A program made the position numbers and the translations under genes. Below are positions 8,752 through 15,341 of a stretch of DNA of 64,000 bases, in pieces. The stretch covers positions 310,001 through 374,000 of the forward strand of contig NZ_JAMDLH010000004.1 of the NCBI RefSeq assembly GCF_023721755.1, given 5' to 3'. How positions within the stretch are numbered: the first letter of the stretch is position 1; each line of letters starts with the position of its first letter. Source of the DNA: Pleomorphomonas sp. NRK KF1. Its GTDB lineage: Bacteria > Pseudomonadota > Alphaproteobacteria > Rhizobiales > Pleomorphomonadaceae. The notes under the pieces were generated by a model that made no database searches, had not been told where the DNA came from, and saw only the letters and a program-made list of their open reading frames with translations.

Positions 8752-9264
8752 GGTCCTGCGCCTTCGCGCAGGATGACAGCCTTATATATTTGTTTTCATT
8801 CATATAGTTTGTCATCCTGCGCGAAGGCGCAGGACCTCGGGACGAGAAATCTCAAGGCCGCTATCGGGCTCCCCCGTCATCCCCAACCTCAAAGCCGTCC
8901 GCCGGTTTCCCGACGGACGGCCGCGATCTCGGGCGCGAAGTTGTCACCGCTCATTCTCGACACCGGCAGGCCGATCAGGAGGACGCCGACCACGAGAGCC
9001 GCAGCGTTTCCTCGGAAAACTGCTGGCAGCTCCAGGCCTGATAGCCGGCGTCGCTCCTTCGGCCTCGGATCAGCCTTCGATGGAACATCCGCGCCGGGTC
9101 GGCCGTTCTTCACGATCAACCGACCGTCGCCACCCGGTCGCCGCTTGAAAAGCCGCGAATCGTAACTTACAAAGTTACATGAAATCCGCCGCCAGCCCCC
9201 GGAAAGCCTCAACCGAAAGCCTCACCCGAAAGCCCCACCAAAAAGCCCGACCCAGGAGCCCCCC
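8752..9264. other. Intergenic region with a head-to-head REP pair
   Basis: Two inverted REPs with the CCTGCGC/GCGCAGG stem (about 8743-8776 and 8813-8842) enclose an AT-rich spacer. From 8890 to 9160 there is GC-rich sequence with overlapping weak reading frames on both strands; the best (minus strand, about 107 codons) has one hydrophobic stretch and no recognisable family. No gene is claimed. Confidence 0.6.
9162..9178. promoter_or_regulatory. Inverted-repeat operator upstream of the reductase/methyltransferase pair
   Basis: GTAACTT-ACA-AAGTTAC is a perfect 7+3+7 palindrome 86 bases before the reductase start. Its form recalls operators of HxlR/MarR-type regulators, but no regulator gene lies beside it. 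Confidence 0.5.
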
Positions 9265-10158
9265 ATGCAGCATGATGTCGTCATCGTCGGCGGCGCCTTT
9301 GCCGGCCTCGCCGCCGCCACCTATCTCGGCCGCGCCCGCCGCGACGTGGTGGTGATCGACGCCGGCCAGCCGCGCAACCGCTTCGCCAGCGCCTCGCACG
9401 GCTTCCTCGGCTTCGACGGCAGCGCCCCGCGCGACATCCTCGCGACGGCGCGCCAGCAACTCGCCACCTATCCCACCGTGCGCGTCATCGACGGCGAGGC
9501 GGTGGCGGCCGAGGCGACGGGCGGCGGCTTTGCCTTCACCCTCGCCACCGGCGAGACGATCTCCTCCCACCTCGCCATCCTCGCCTTCGGCCTGCGCGAC
9601 CGGCTCGATCCCATCCCCGGCCTCTGGGAGCGCTGGGGCAAGACGGTGCTGCACTGCCCTTATTGCCACGGCTTCGAGTTCTCGGACCGCAAGCTCGGCG
9701 TGCTCTGGCGGACGCCGATGTCCGCCCATCAGGCCTGCCTCGTCGCCGAATGGGGGCCGACCACGCTGTTCACGAACGGCGCCGACCTCGACGCCGACGC
9801 GGCGGCGATGCTGGAGAGGCGCGGAGTCGCCGTGGAGCCGGCGCGGCTGGCCGAGTTCGTCGGCGACGGCCCGCAGATGACGGCGGCCATCATGGAAGAC
9901 GGCCGCGACGTGCCGGTGGACGCGCTCTACGTGTCGCCCTATTCCACCCTCGGAAGCCCCATCGCCGCCGAGCTCGGCGCCACCGTCGAGGACGGCCCGC
10001 TGGGCGAGATCGTCACCACCGACGCCGAACGCAAGACCACCGTCCCCGGCCTCTACGCCGCCGGCGACATCGCCCACGCGCCGCACAGCGTCAGCCTCGC
10101 CGTCGCCGACGGCGCCACCGCCGCCCTCTCCGTCCATCGCGCGCTGGTGTTCGGCTGA
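9265..10158 (+). CDS. Thioredoxin-reductase-like FAD-dependent oxidoreductase
   Basis: This 297-residue flavoprotein has an N-terminal FAD-binding motif (VVIVGGAFAGL, 5-15), an active-site CPYC at 131-134, and the C-terminal FAD motif GLYAAGDIA. This is the domain plan of low-molecular-weight thioredoxin reductases and their stand-alone relatives. The central NADPH-binding glycine motif, usually GxGxxA after the CxxC, is replaced by WRTPM (148-152), so pyridine-nucleotide binding may be weak or different. It overlaps the methyltransferase start by one base (TGATG), so the two are translationally coupled. A perfect palindrome upstream is a candidate operator. Confidence 0.85.
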   Translation: MQHDVVIVGGAFAGLAAATYLGRARRDVVVIDAGQPRNRFASASHGFLGFDGSAPRDILATARQQLATYPTVRVIDGEAVAAEATGGGFAFTLATGETISSHLAILAFGLRDRLDPIPGLWERWGKTVLHCPYCHGFEFSDRKLGVLWRTPMSAHQACLVAEWGPTTLFTNGADLDADAAAMLERRGVAVEPARLAEFVGDGPQMTAAIMEDGRDVPVDALYVSPYSTLGSPIAAELGATVEDGPLGEIVTTDAERKTTVPGLYAAGDIAHAPHSVSLAVADGATAALSVHRALVFG

Positions 10159-10808
10159 TGTCGCCCTTCAACGATCCCGCCGTCGTCGCCGGCTATGCCG
10201 AGGCGACGCCGAAGAAGGTGCCCGGCCTTGCCGATCTCCACCGCATGGCCGCCATCCTGCTGGCCGAGCGCGCGCCCGACACAGGGGAGATCCTGGTCGT
10301 CGGGGCCGGCGGCGGCCTGGAGCTCCGCGCCTTCGCGGAAGGCCAGCCCGGCTGGCGTTTCCTGGGCGTCGACCCGTCCGCCGGCATGCTCGATCTCGCC
10401 CGCCACATGCTCGGCCCGCACGCCGGCCGCGCCGACCTCCGGCTGGGCACCGTCGACGCCGCCCCATCCGGCCCGTTCGACGGCGCCACCTGCCTCCTGA
10501 CCCTGCATTTCCTCGACCGCGACGAACGCCTGCGCACGTTGCGCGAGATCCACCGCCGCCTCCGCCCCGGCGCGGCCCTGGTGGTCGCCCACCACAGCGC
10601 CGCCCCCGGCGCCGACCTCACCCGCTGGCTCTCCCGCTCGCTCGCCTTCGCCGGCAACCCCACCCCGGACGCCGCCGCCCAGATGGCCCGGCACCTGCCG
10701 GCCCTGACGACGGAGGAAGACGAAGCCCTGCTCCGCGACGCCGGCTTCTCCGAAATCGCCCTCTTCTACGCCGCCTTCTCGTTCCGGGGATGGGTGGCGG
10801 TGGCGTGA
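10158..10808 (+). CDS. Class I SAM-dependent methyltransferase
   Basis: The protein is 216 residues, with its ATG overlapping the stop of the upstream reductase. Motif I (EILVVGAGGGLELRAFA, about 44-60), an acidic residue closing the second strand (GVDPSAGM) and the DGATCLLTLHF motif IV region fit a small Rossmann-fold methyltransferase. Nothing identifies the substrate. The tight coupling to a thioredoxin-reductase-like flavoprotein suggests a redox- or toxic-compound-detoxification pair, which is inference only. The frame and start are fixed by the coupling; a longer reading frame upstream is a shadow of the reductase. Confidence 0.82.
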   Translation: MSPFNDPAVVAGYAEATPKKVPGLADLHRMAAILLAERAPDTGEILVVGAGGGLELRAFAEGQPGWRFLGVDPSAGMLDLARHMLGPHAGRADLRLGTVDAAPSGPFDGATCLLTLHFLDRDERLRTLREIHRRLRPGAALVVAHHSAAPGADLTRWLSRSLAFAGNPTPDAAAQMARHLPALTTEEDEALLRDAGFSEIALFYAAFSFRGWVAVA

Positions 10809-10827
10809 GAAACGCGCCGCAAATGCA

Positions 10828-10856
10828 TTGACAGGTCATGGATAAATACCCATAAT
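10828..10856 (+). promoter_or_regulatory. Sigma-70-type promoter of the first HigBA pair
   Basis: TTGACA (10828-10833), a 17-base spacer and CATAAT (10851-10856) form a near-consensus housekeeping promoter. The expected start point is about 10863, only a few bases from the toxin start codon, so the transcript would be almost leaderless. Confidence 0.65.
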
Positions 10857-10868
10857 TGACCCATAACT

Positions 10869-11246
10869 TTGCCGCCTCTCACTCCCAAGCGGTGCTTCTT
10901 TGTTGGCTTCACAAAGAAGGACCTGGTGGCCCTGCCGGAAGAGGTGAGGCGGCATTTCGGTCATGCGTTTCACCTCGTGCAGTGCGGTGAAGAACCTCTG
11001 GACGCCAAGGCGCTGAAGGGTTTCGGAGGACGCTCCGTTCTTGAGATCGTCGAAGATCACGACAGCGACACGTTCAGGGCTGTCTACACCGTCCGTTTCG
11101 TCGAGGCCGTCTACGTGCTTCATGTCTTCCAGAAGAAATCGAAAAAGGGCGCGGAGACACCGAAACACGAGATCGACCTGATCAAGCAACGACTGCGCGA
11201 TGCCGAAGAGCATTATCGCCAGCACTTCAACAAAGGAGGGCGCTAG
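10869..11246 (+). CDS. higB: HigB-type toxin (RelE/Gp49-like mRNA interferase)
   Basis: This 125-residue protein of the phage Gp49-like/HigB family starts at a TTG and shows the family core FFVGFTKKDLVALPEEVRR, LKGFGG, RAVYTVRF, AVYVLHVFQKK. Related toxins cleave mRNA on the ribosome. It precedes the helix-turn-helix antitoxin by two bases, the toxin-first order of higBA modules. The start is close to the predicted transcription start, with no Shine-Dalgarno sequence. Family assignment is firm; toxicity is inferred. Confidence 0.88.
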   Translation: MPPLTPKRCFFVGFTKKDLVALPEEVRRHFGHAFHLVQCGEEPLDAKALKGFGGRSVLEIVEDHDSDTFRAVYTVRFVEAVYVLHVFQKKSKKGAETPKHEIDLIKQRLRDAEEHYRQHFNKGGR

Positions 11247-11248
11247 CC

Positions 11249-11596
11249 ATGACAACAGAGCAAGAGCCTGCGATCGTTGAGGCCGGCAGCGGCAACATCT
11301 TCGCCGATCTGGAGCTTCCCGACGCGGGGGAAGCCATGCTCAAGTCGCAGATCGTCGTCGTGCTGCATCGGCTCATCAAGGCGCGGAAGCTGACGCAATC
11401 CGCTGCCGCCAAGCGGCTCGGCATCGGCCAGCCCGACCTGTCGCACATTCTCCGCGGCAACTTTCGCGGCTGGTCGGTGGAGCGTCTGATGCGCATGCTC
11501 ACCGCCTTCGATCAAGACGTGGAAATCATCGTCCGTCCGCACGACCGGGCCGGCGAAACCGGCAGCATCCGGCTGAACGCTGTCGTGGCGCTCTGA
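11249..11596 (+). CDS. higA: HigA-type antitoxin, XRE-family helix-turn-helix
   Basis: This 115-residue DNA-binding protein has an XRE helix-turn-helix at about 40-95 (LTQSAAAKRLGIGQPDLSHILRG, then FRGWSVERLMRMLTAFD), the sequence type paired with Gp49-like toxins. It is expected to neutralise the upstream toxin and repress the shared promoter. The C-terminal tail (residues 96-115) is short and probably flexible. It ends 50-60 bases before a REP carrying a nested palindrome. Confidence 0.87.
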   Translation: MTTEQEPAIVEAGSGNIFADLELPDAGEAMLKSQIVVVLHRLIKARKLTQSAAAKRLGIGQPDLSHILRGNFRGWSVERLMRMLTAFDQDVEIIVRPHDRAGETGSIRLNAVVAL

Positions 11597-11979
11597 CGGA
11601 TGAGATGGGCGAGCCCCGCCTGACTTGTCGCCATCGGCCGATATACCCCTCGTCGCCCCATCCTGCCCGAGGTCCACCTTGCATTCGCGCGCGAATGCAA
11701 GCGGCCTTCGCAGAGGAAGACAGCTCTATATTGAGAAAAACTGGACAACCGATGACAACCTGCCAGCCTTTACGACGCCTCTCCGGAGCCCGAAAACTCT
11801 ATCTATTTGTTAAGACGCAATTCCGGACGCAAAATCGGCACCCACTTTTGCTGGAACTGCTCTAATATATTGTTTTGTATCACTTTCCTGTCATCCTCTG
11901 CGAAGGCAGAGGACCTCGGGCAGAAGGGGGCAATCGGCCGCTATCAGGCTCCCCGATCAGCCCGCACCGGCTCCGCCCC
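11597..11979. repeat. REP with nested palindrome, AAAACCGGTT-type element and second REP
   Basis: A REP near 11662-11725 contains a 24-base perfect palindrome (11678-11701, half CTTGCATTCGCG). At 11812-11866 a degenerate AAAACCGGTT-type element ends TTTTGCTGGAACTGCTCTAA. A second REP (stem CCTCTGC/GCAGAGG) follows at about 11889-11950. No coding region is supported. Confidence 0.75.
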
Positions 11980-12498
11980 TCACTCCCCTACCCCCCTCAC
12001 CAGAATGAAGTTCTCGTGCCGCTCCCCCTCCAGCTCGAAGTCGCGCGAGCCCTGGCGGCGGAAGCCTTGCGCCTCGTAAAACCGGAGGGCCGGCGTGTTT
12101 TCGTGGTTGACGGCCAGCCAGAACCTCTCAAGCCCCCGCGCCCGGCAAAGGCCCGCCGCCTCTGCGAGAAGGCCCGCGCCGATACCCTGCCGTGCATGCC
12201 GCGACCGGACGTAGAGCGTGGCGATCTCGCCGGTGACGCCGGGTACTGTCGGGCAGGCGGCCTCGAAATCCAGCCGGAGATAGCCGAGGAGATATGGGCC
12301 GCGCTCGCACTTCAGCACGGCCCCGCGCGGATCGGCGACATGGCCCACGAACCGCTCCACGGTGAACTCGTTGAGCACGTAGTCCGAAAAGGCCTGGCGG
12401 ATGCCGTCCCGCCCATAGGTGTGCAGCCACACCTCGATGGAGAGGGCGGCGAGGTTGGCGGCGTCAGCGGGGCCGGCAAGGCCGTAGCGAAGGTCCAT
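11980..12498 (-). CDS. GNAT-family N-acetyltransferase
   Basis: This 172-residue protein has the acetyl-CoA-binding motif A (ATLYVRSRHARQGIGAGLLAEA, R-x-x-G-x-G form) near residues 92-115 and a motif B-like NTPALRFYEAQGFR near 134-150. Such enzymes transfer an acetyl group from acetyl-CoA to an amine; the acceptor here is unknown. Its start lies 35 bases inside the end of the upstream peptidase gene on the same strand, so the two are co-transcribed and overlapping. The overlap is long but both frames look real. Confidence 0.87.
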   Translation of the reverse strand: MDLRYGLAGPADAANLAALSIEVWLHTYGRDGIRQAFSDYVLNEFTVERFVGHVADPRGAVLKCERGPYLLGYLRLDFEAACPTVPGVTGEIATLYVRSRHARQGIGAGLLAEAAGLCRARGLERFWLAVNHENTPALRFYEAQGFRRQGSRDFELEGERHENFILVRGVGE

Positions 12499-13069
12499 TC
12501 CCGGTCTCCCTCGGTCGAAAGCGGAGCCGGTTATACGCCAGGGCTTGCGCGAGAAACAAAGCCTCCCTACCGCCCCGCCGCCACCGCCTGCCCGGCGCCT
12601 TCAGCCAGTCGCGCGGGTTGGCCGGCGACTGCACGGTGAGGATATGGACGTCCGAGCGCTCAACCGGCAGCATCTCGTCGGTCAGGTTGTCGAGCACGTA
12701 GAACTCGGGCCCGAGACGGACGACCAGCACCGCGTGGAGCTGCCCCTTGGCCACCCCCACGGCGACGCGCGCCTCGTCGCTGCCGAGCCCGGCGGCGATC
12801 AGCCGGTGGCGCTTGGTCATCACGTAGTCGTCGCAGTCGCCCTCGCTCGGCGCCAAGAGCCAGACGTCCTTGCCCTCCGGCTCCACCACCGGGCGGATCT
12901 CGCCGTTGACCGCGCGGTTGATCCTGTCGATCTCGTCAAAGCCCAGGCTGCGCGTTGCCGCCACCGGCTGGCACTCGGCCGCCGTGACGGCGCACATGTC
13001 GTAAAAGCCGTTCGGGCCGGCCGCCTGGGCCGCGTAAAGCCCGGCAAGGAGAGCGAGAACAGAGGTCAA
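12464..13069 (-). CDS. Transglutaminase-like cysteine peptidase (BTLCP)
   Basis: A TTG start with a G-rich upstream sequence gives 201 residues. A hydrophobic N-terminus (1-18, ending AQAAG) looks like a signal peptide. The family triad is in order: Cys79 in EGDCDDY, His112 in GQLHAVLV, Asp127 in FYVLDN. Members of this mostly alphaproteobacterial family act in the periplasm, some cleaving surface adhesins of the LapA type under c-di-GMP control; no LapA or LapD gene is in the window. The last 12 codons overlap the acetyltransferase gene. A CtrA-type site lies about 200 bases upstream. Confidence 0.88.
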   Translation of the reverse strand: MTSVLALLAGLYAAQAAGPNGFYDMCAVTAAECQPVAATRSLGFDEIDRINRAVNGEIRPVVEPEGKDVWLLAPSEGDCDDYVMTKRHRLIAAGLGSDEARVAVGVAKGQLHAVLVVRLGPEFYVLDNLTDEMLPVERSDVHILTVQSPANPRDWLKAPGRRWRRGGREALFLAQALAYNRLRFRPRETGNGPSLRPCRPR

Positions 13070-13738
13070 GAAACACCCCCGCGGATCAGTCCGTCACAAA
13101 AGTGGACTTGGTGAGTAAACTTGACGCATCGCAGCCGACCCAACTATCGGGAAGAAACCGAATCCGGCTCACTACGTGGACCGGCTGGTGGATGGGGCGA
13201 TGTCTTCTCCGGGCACGTCATCCCGCGAGCGCTTCCGAGCGTCGTTGCTCCAGTTAGCCGTCTAGATTGGTTAACGCTTCGTTAAACGGGCGAGCTTGGG
13301 CCGCCGAGACGGCAATATGTCTCGATTTTGCCGGAAGGTGTGGCAGCGGCGCACGGAAAGTGGCGGATATACTTGAGCGGGGGCGAGTGAGGTAAGTACA
13401 GGTGGGGGGATGAGCGGGGGATTGCGCGCCCTCGATGAATGGGCGCCCAAGGGTGCCCGATATCGGCGTACCGCCCCTTCCTGCCTGAGGTCCTCGCCTT
13501 CGCAAGGATGACAATTTATATATAGGAGTCAGTGGGATAAGCGTTGCGAGAAGCCCCCAAACGCCATCACTGTCATGCTGCGGAGTATGGCGCTCGCAGG
13601 TTCAGGCGCGCCGCTATCCGCCTGTATCATTTATATAAATTGTCATCCTTGCGAAGGCGAGGACCTCAGGCAGAACGGAGCGAGCGGCCTATATAAGTCT
13701 CCCTTGCACACCCCTCGCGTTTCCGCAAAGCTCGCCGC
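13070..13738. other. Intergenic region with CtrA-type site and a head-to-head REP pair
   Basis: 13070-13480 carries no recognised gene, only the TTAA-N7-TTAA site at 13271. REPs at about 13482-13514 and 13640-13672 (both with the CCTTGC/GCGAGG wobble stem) enclose a roughly 125-base spacer and lead to the GIY-YIG gene. Confidence 0.7.
13271..13285. promoter_or_regulatory. CtrA-type binding site
   Basis: TTAACGCTTCGTTAA matches TTAA-N7-TTAA, the recognition sequence of the alphaproteobacterial cell-cycle regulator CtrA, and is also a perfect palindrome. It lies 200 bases upstream of the peptidase start, rather far for direct control. Confidence 0.45.
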
Positions 13739-14029
13739 ATGAATCCGGGCTGGGTCTACATCGTCACCAACAAGCCGCAGGGCGTGCTCTACGTCGGCGT
13801 CACTTCCGATCTGGAGGGGCGCATCTGGGAGCATCGCAACCACGTCTTTCGTGGCTTCACCGACAGCTACAACTGCACGCGGCTGGTCTGGTACGAAGAC
13901 TACGACGAGATCGTCGACGCCATCGCGCGCGAAAAGCAGGTGAAGCACTGGAAGCGCGAGTGGAAGATCAAGGCGATCGAGGAGATGAACCCAGGGTGGG
14001 AGGATCTGTTCGAGACGATCATGTGGTGA
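13739..14029 (+). CDS. Small GIY-YIG nuclease, copy A
   Basis: The 96 residues comprise a single GIY-YIG domain: VYI at 6-8 and YVG at 18-20 stand for GIY and YIG, Arg28 and the IWEH block follow, and Glu65 in AIAREKQ is the likely metal ligand. This is the stand-alone UvrC-N-like family, single-domain nucleases without a separate DNA-binding module. A copy 92/96 identical sits at 53594-53884. Both are enclosed by head-to-head REP pairs within about 70 bases of each gene end, and the immediate 5' flank is conserved between them. Whether the enzyme acts on the repeats is inference. Confidence 0.9.
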   Translation: MNPGWVYIVTNKPQGVLYVGVTSDLEGRIWEHRNHVFRGFTDSYNCTRLVWYEDYDEIVDAIAREKQVKHWKREWKIKAIEEMNPGWEDLFETIMW

Positions 14030-14370
14030 AGGGGAGAGCTATCGGCGTTGGTGCGGTTCGTGGGAGACCTATATCAGCGTACCGCCCCTTCCTGCCTGAG
14101 GTCCTCGCCTGCGCAAGGATGACAGAATTATATATATGTACCAATCGGATAGCGGTGCGCCTCTCTCACGAGATGCCATGCCCGCGCGTGGCTGGCGATA
14201 GCGCGAAGGAAGCTTGAGAAGCGGCTTATCCCAATGTTTCCTCTATATAAATCGTCATCCTTGCGAAGGCGAGGACCTCAGGCCGAAAGAGGCACGCGGC
14301 CAATATAGGGCACCGCTCCCCCATAAAAGCTCAGGCGGGCCGAAGCCCGCCTGTCTCATTCATCCTTGTC
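14030..14370. repeat. Head-to-head REP pair downstream of GIY-YIG copy A
   Basis: REPs at about 14092-14124 and 14250-14284 face each other across a spacer that begins CGGATAGCGG and ends CTTATCCCAA, the same spacer family as the pair on the other side of the nuclease gene but in the opposite orientation. No gene is seen before the phage module. Confidence 0.8.
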
Positions 14371-14664
14371 TCATTCGCCCAAGTCCCCCGGCAGCCAATC
14401 GGGCGGGGGGCCGCCGAGGGCTTCGGTCAGGCCGTTGCCTTCGGGGGCGTCGGGCGCGGTTGCCGCCTTCGGCTTTCTCCCGCGCTTGCGCGGGGTTGCG
14501 GCGGCTTCGCCCTCGCCATCCGGAGGAGGCGGCGTCTCTCCCTCCGCTTCCACCCACGACGGCTTCAGCCCGTCCCGCATCAGCGCGTCGGGGAGATCGA
14601 ACACCTCCCCGGCGTCGCGGATCTTGCCGCCGAAGTAGCCCTTGCGGACGGCGGTGACGCGCAT
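14371..14664 (-). CDS. Phage-type head protein of unknown function
   Basis: A 97-residue protein whose ATG overlaps the stop of the preceding capsid-associated gene (TGATG). The N-terminal half has the phage-typical KGYFGGKIRDAGEVFDLPD block; the C-terminal half is a low-complexity acidic, proline-rich and then basic tail (TPRKRGRKPKAA), followed by a short acidic end. Its place directly after the capsid and cement-like genes in a podovirus head cluster suggests a head-completion or decoration role. It is the last phage gene before a REP pair, so tail genes that would normally follow are missing. Confidence 0.7.
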   Translation of the reverse strand: MRVTAVRKGYFGGKIRDAGEVFDLPDALMRDGLKPSWVEAEGETPPPPDGEGEAAATPRKRGRKPKAATAPDAPEGNGLTEALGGPPPDWLPGDLGE

Positions 14665-15086
14665 CAGATGGCCACTCCGTTGGACTGCACGCCGGCCACC
14701 ACGCCGGCGGTGATCTTGCCGGTGGTCGGCGCCGTGCCGGTGACGGTGTACTTGAGGCGGCCGTACTGCAGGGTCAGGCCGCGCGGCAGGCCGTCGCAGG
14801 CGACCTGCGAGCCGGCCTTCAGCTTGGCGAGCGGCACGGTGGCGAGCGGGATGACGCGGTCGGGCGTAAACGTCGTGGTGCTGTCGAGCTCCAGGTCGAT
14901 CTGAAGCGAGGTGAGGTTGTTGAAGTCCTCCACCACCTGCACCAGCAGCGCCACGTCGTCGCCCTTGCCGACGTCGAGGTTGCGCGTGGCCGGCGAGATC
15001 GGGCCGAAGTCGATGGTGTTGGTGGAGGCGGCCGTCGCGGTCACCGCCTGAGCGTCCGAGAACAGCGCCTGAGTGTCCAGGATCAT
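14664..15086 (-). CDS. Phage capsid-associated protein (Bbp16-like)
   Basis: This 140-residue protein resembles the Bbp16-type capsid cement proteins of BPP-1-like podoviruses: MILDTQALFSDAQAVTAT at the start, a central VVEDFNNLTSLQIDLELDS strand, and LPRGLTLQYGRLKYTVTG near residue 105. AAGGA precedes the start. It lies after the major capsid gene, the position expected for a cement protein that stabilises the head. The gap to the capsid gene is unusually long because a 172-base palindromic element is lodged there. Confidence 0.75.
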   Translation of the reverse strand: MILDTQALFSDAQAVTATAASTNTIDFGPISPATRNLDVGKGDDVALLVQVVEDFNNLTSLQIDLELDSTTTFTPDRVIPLATVPLAKLKAGSQVACDGLPRGLTLQYGRLKYTVTGTAPTTGKITAGVVAGVQSNGVAI

Positions 15087-15159
15087 GTTGGATTCCTTGA
15101 AAAATTAGGCTCGGGAAGCGCCCGTCGCAACGGGTGCAGGAGTGGCAAAGTCTGAGATC

Positions 15160-15331
15160 GAAACTCGCTGGGGCGCGGCAGATGGCGACGCGTTCGAGAA
15201 CCGGAGCGGAGCGGACGTTGAGGTCCGTGAGCACCGGAAGCGCAGAACGCTAAGCCAAGGCATTCGCCCGAAAAGTTGCAGACTTTTCGGATCAGACGAA
15301 TGCCAGTGCTGCCCGCCCCAGTAGAGTTTCG
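15160..15331. repeat. Intra-operon palindromic element, long copy
   Basis: The ends GAAACTCGCTGGGG and CCCCAGTAGAGTTTC are imperfect inverted repeats, and the interior GAGAACCGGAGCGGAGCGG to GAGCACCGGAAGCGCAG matches copies at 48651 and 51451. This copy has an extra nested inverted repeat (15259-15304, arms GGCATTCG/CGAATGCC) absent from the other two. Confidence 0.85.
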
Positions 15332-15341
15332 GCTCAGACGG

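Noticed and set aside
8889-9212. Minus-strand frame of about 107 codons upstream of the flavoprotein gene
   Set aside because: Runs through the perfect palindrome at 9162, has poor codon character and no recognisable family.
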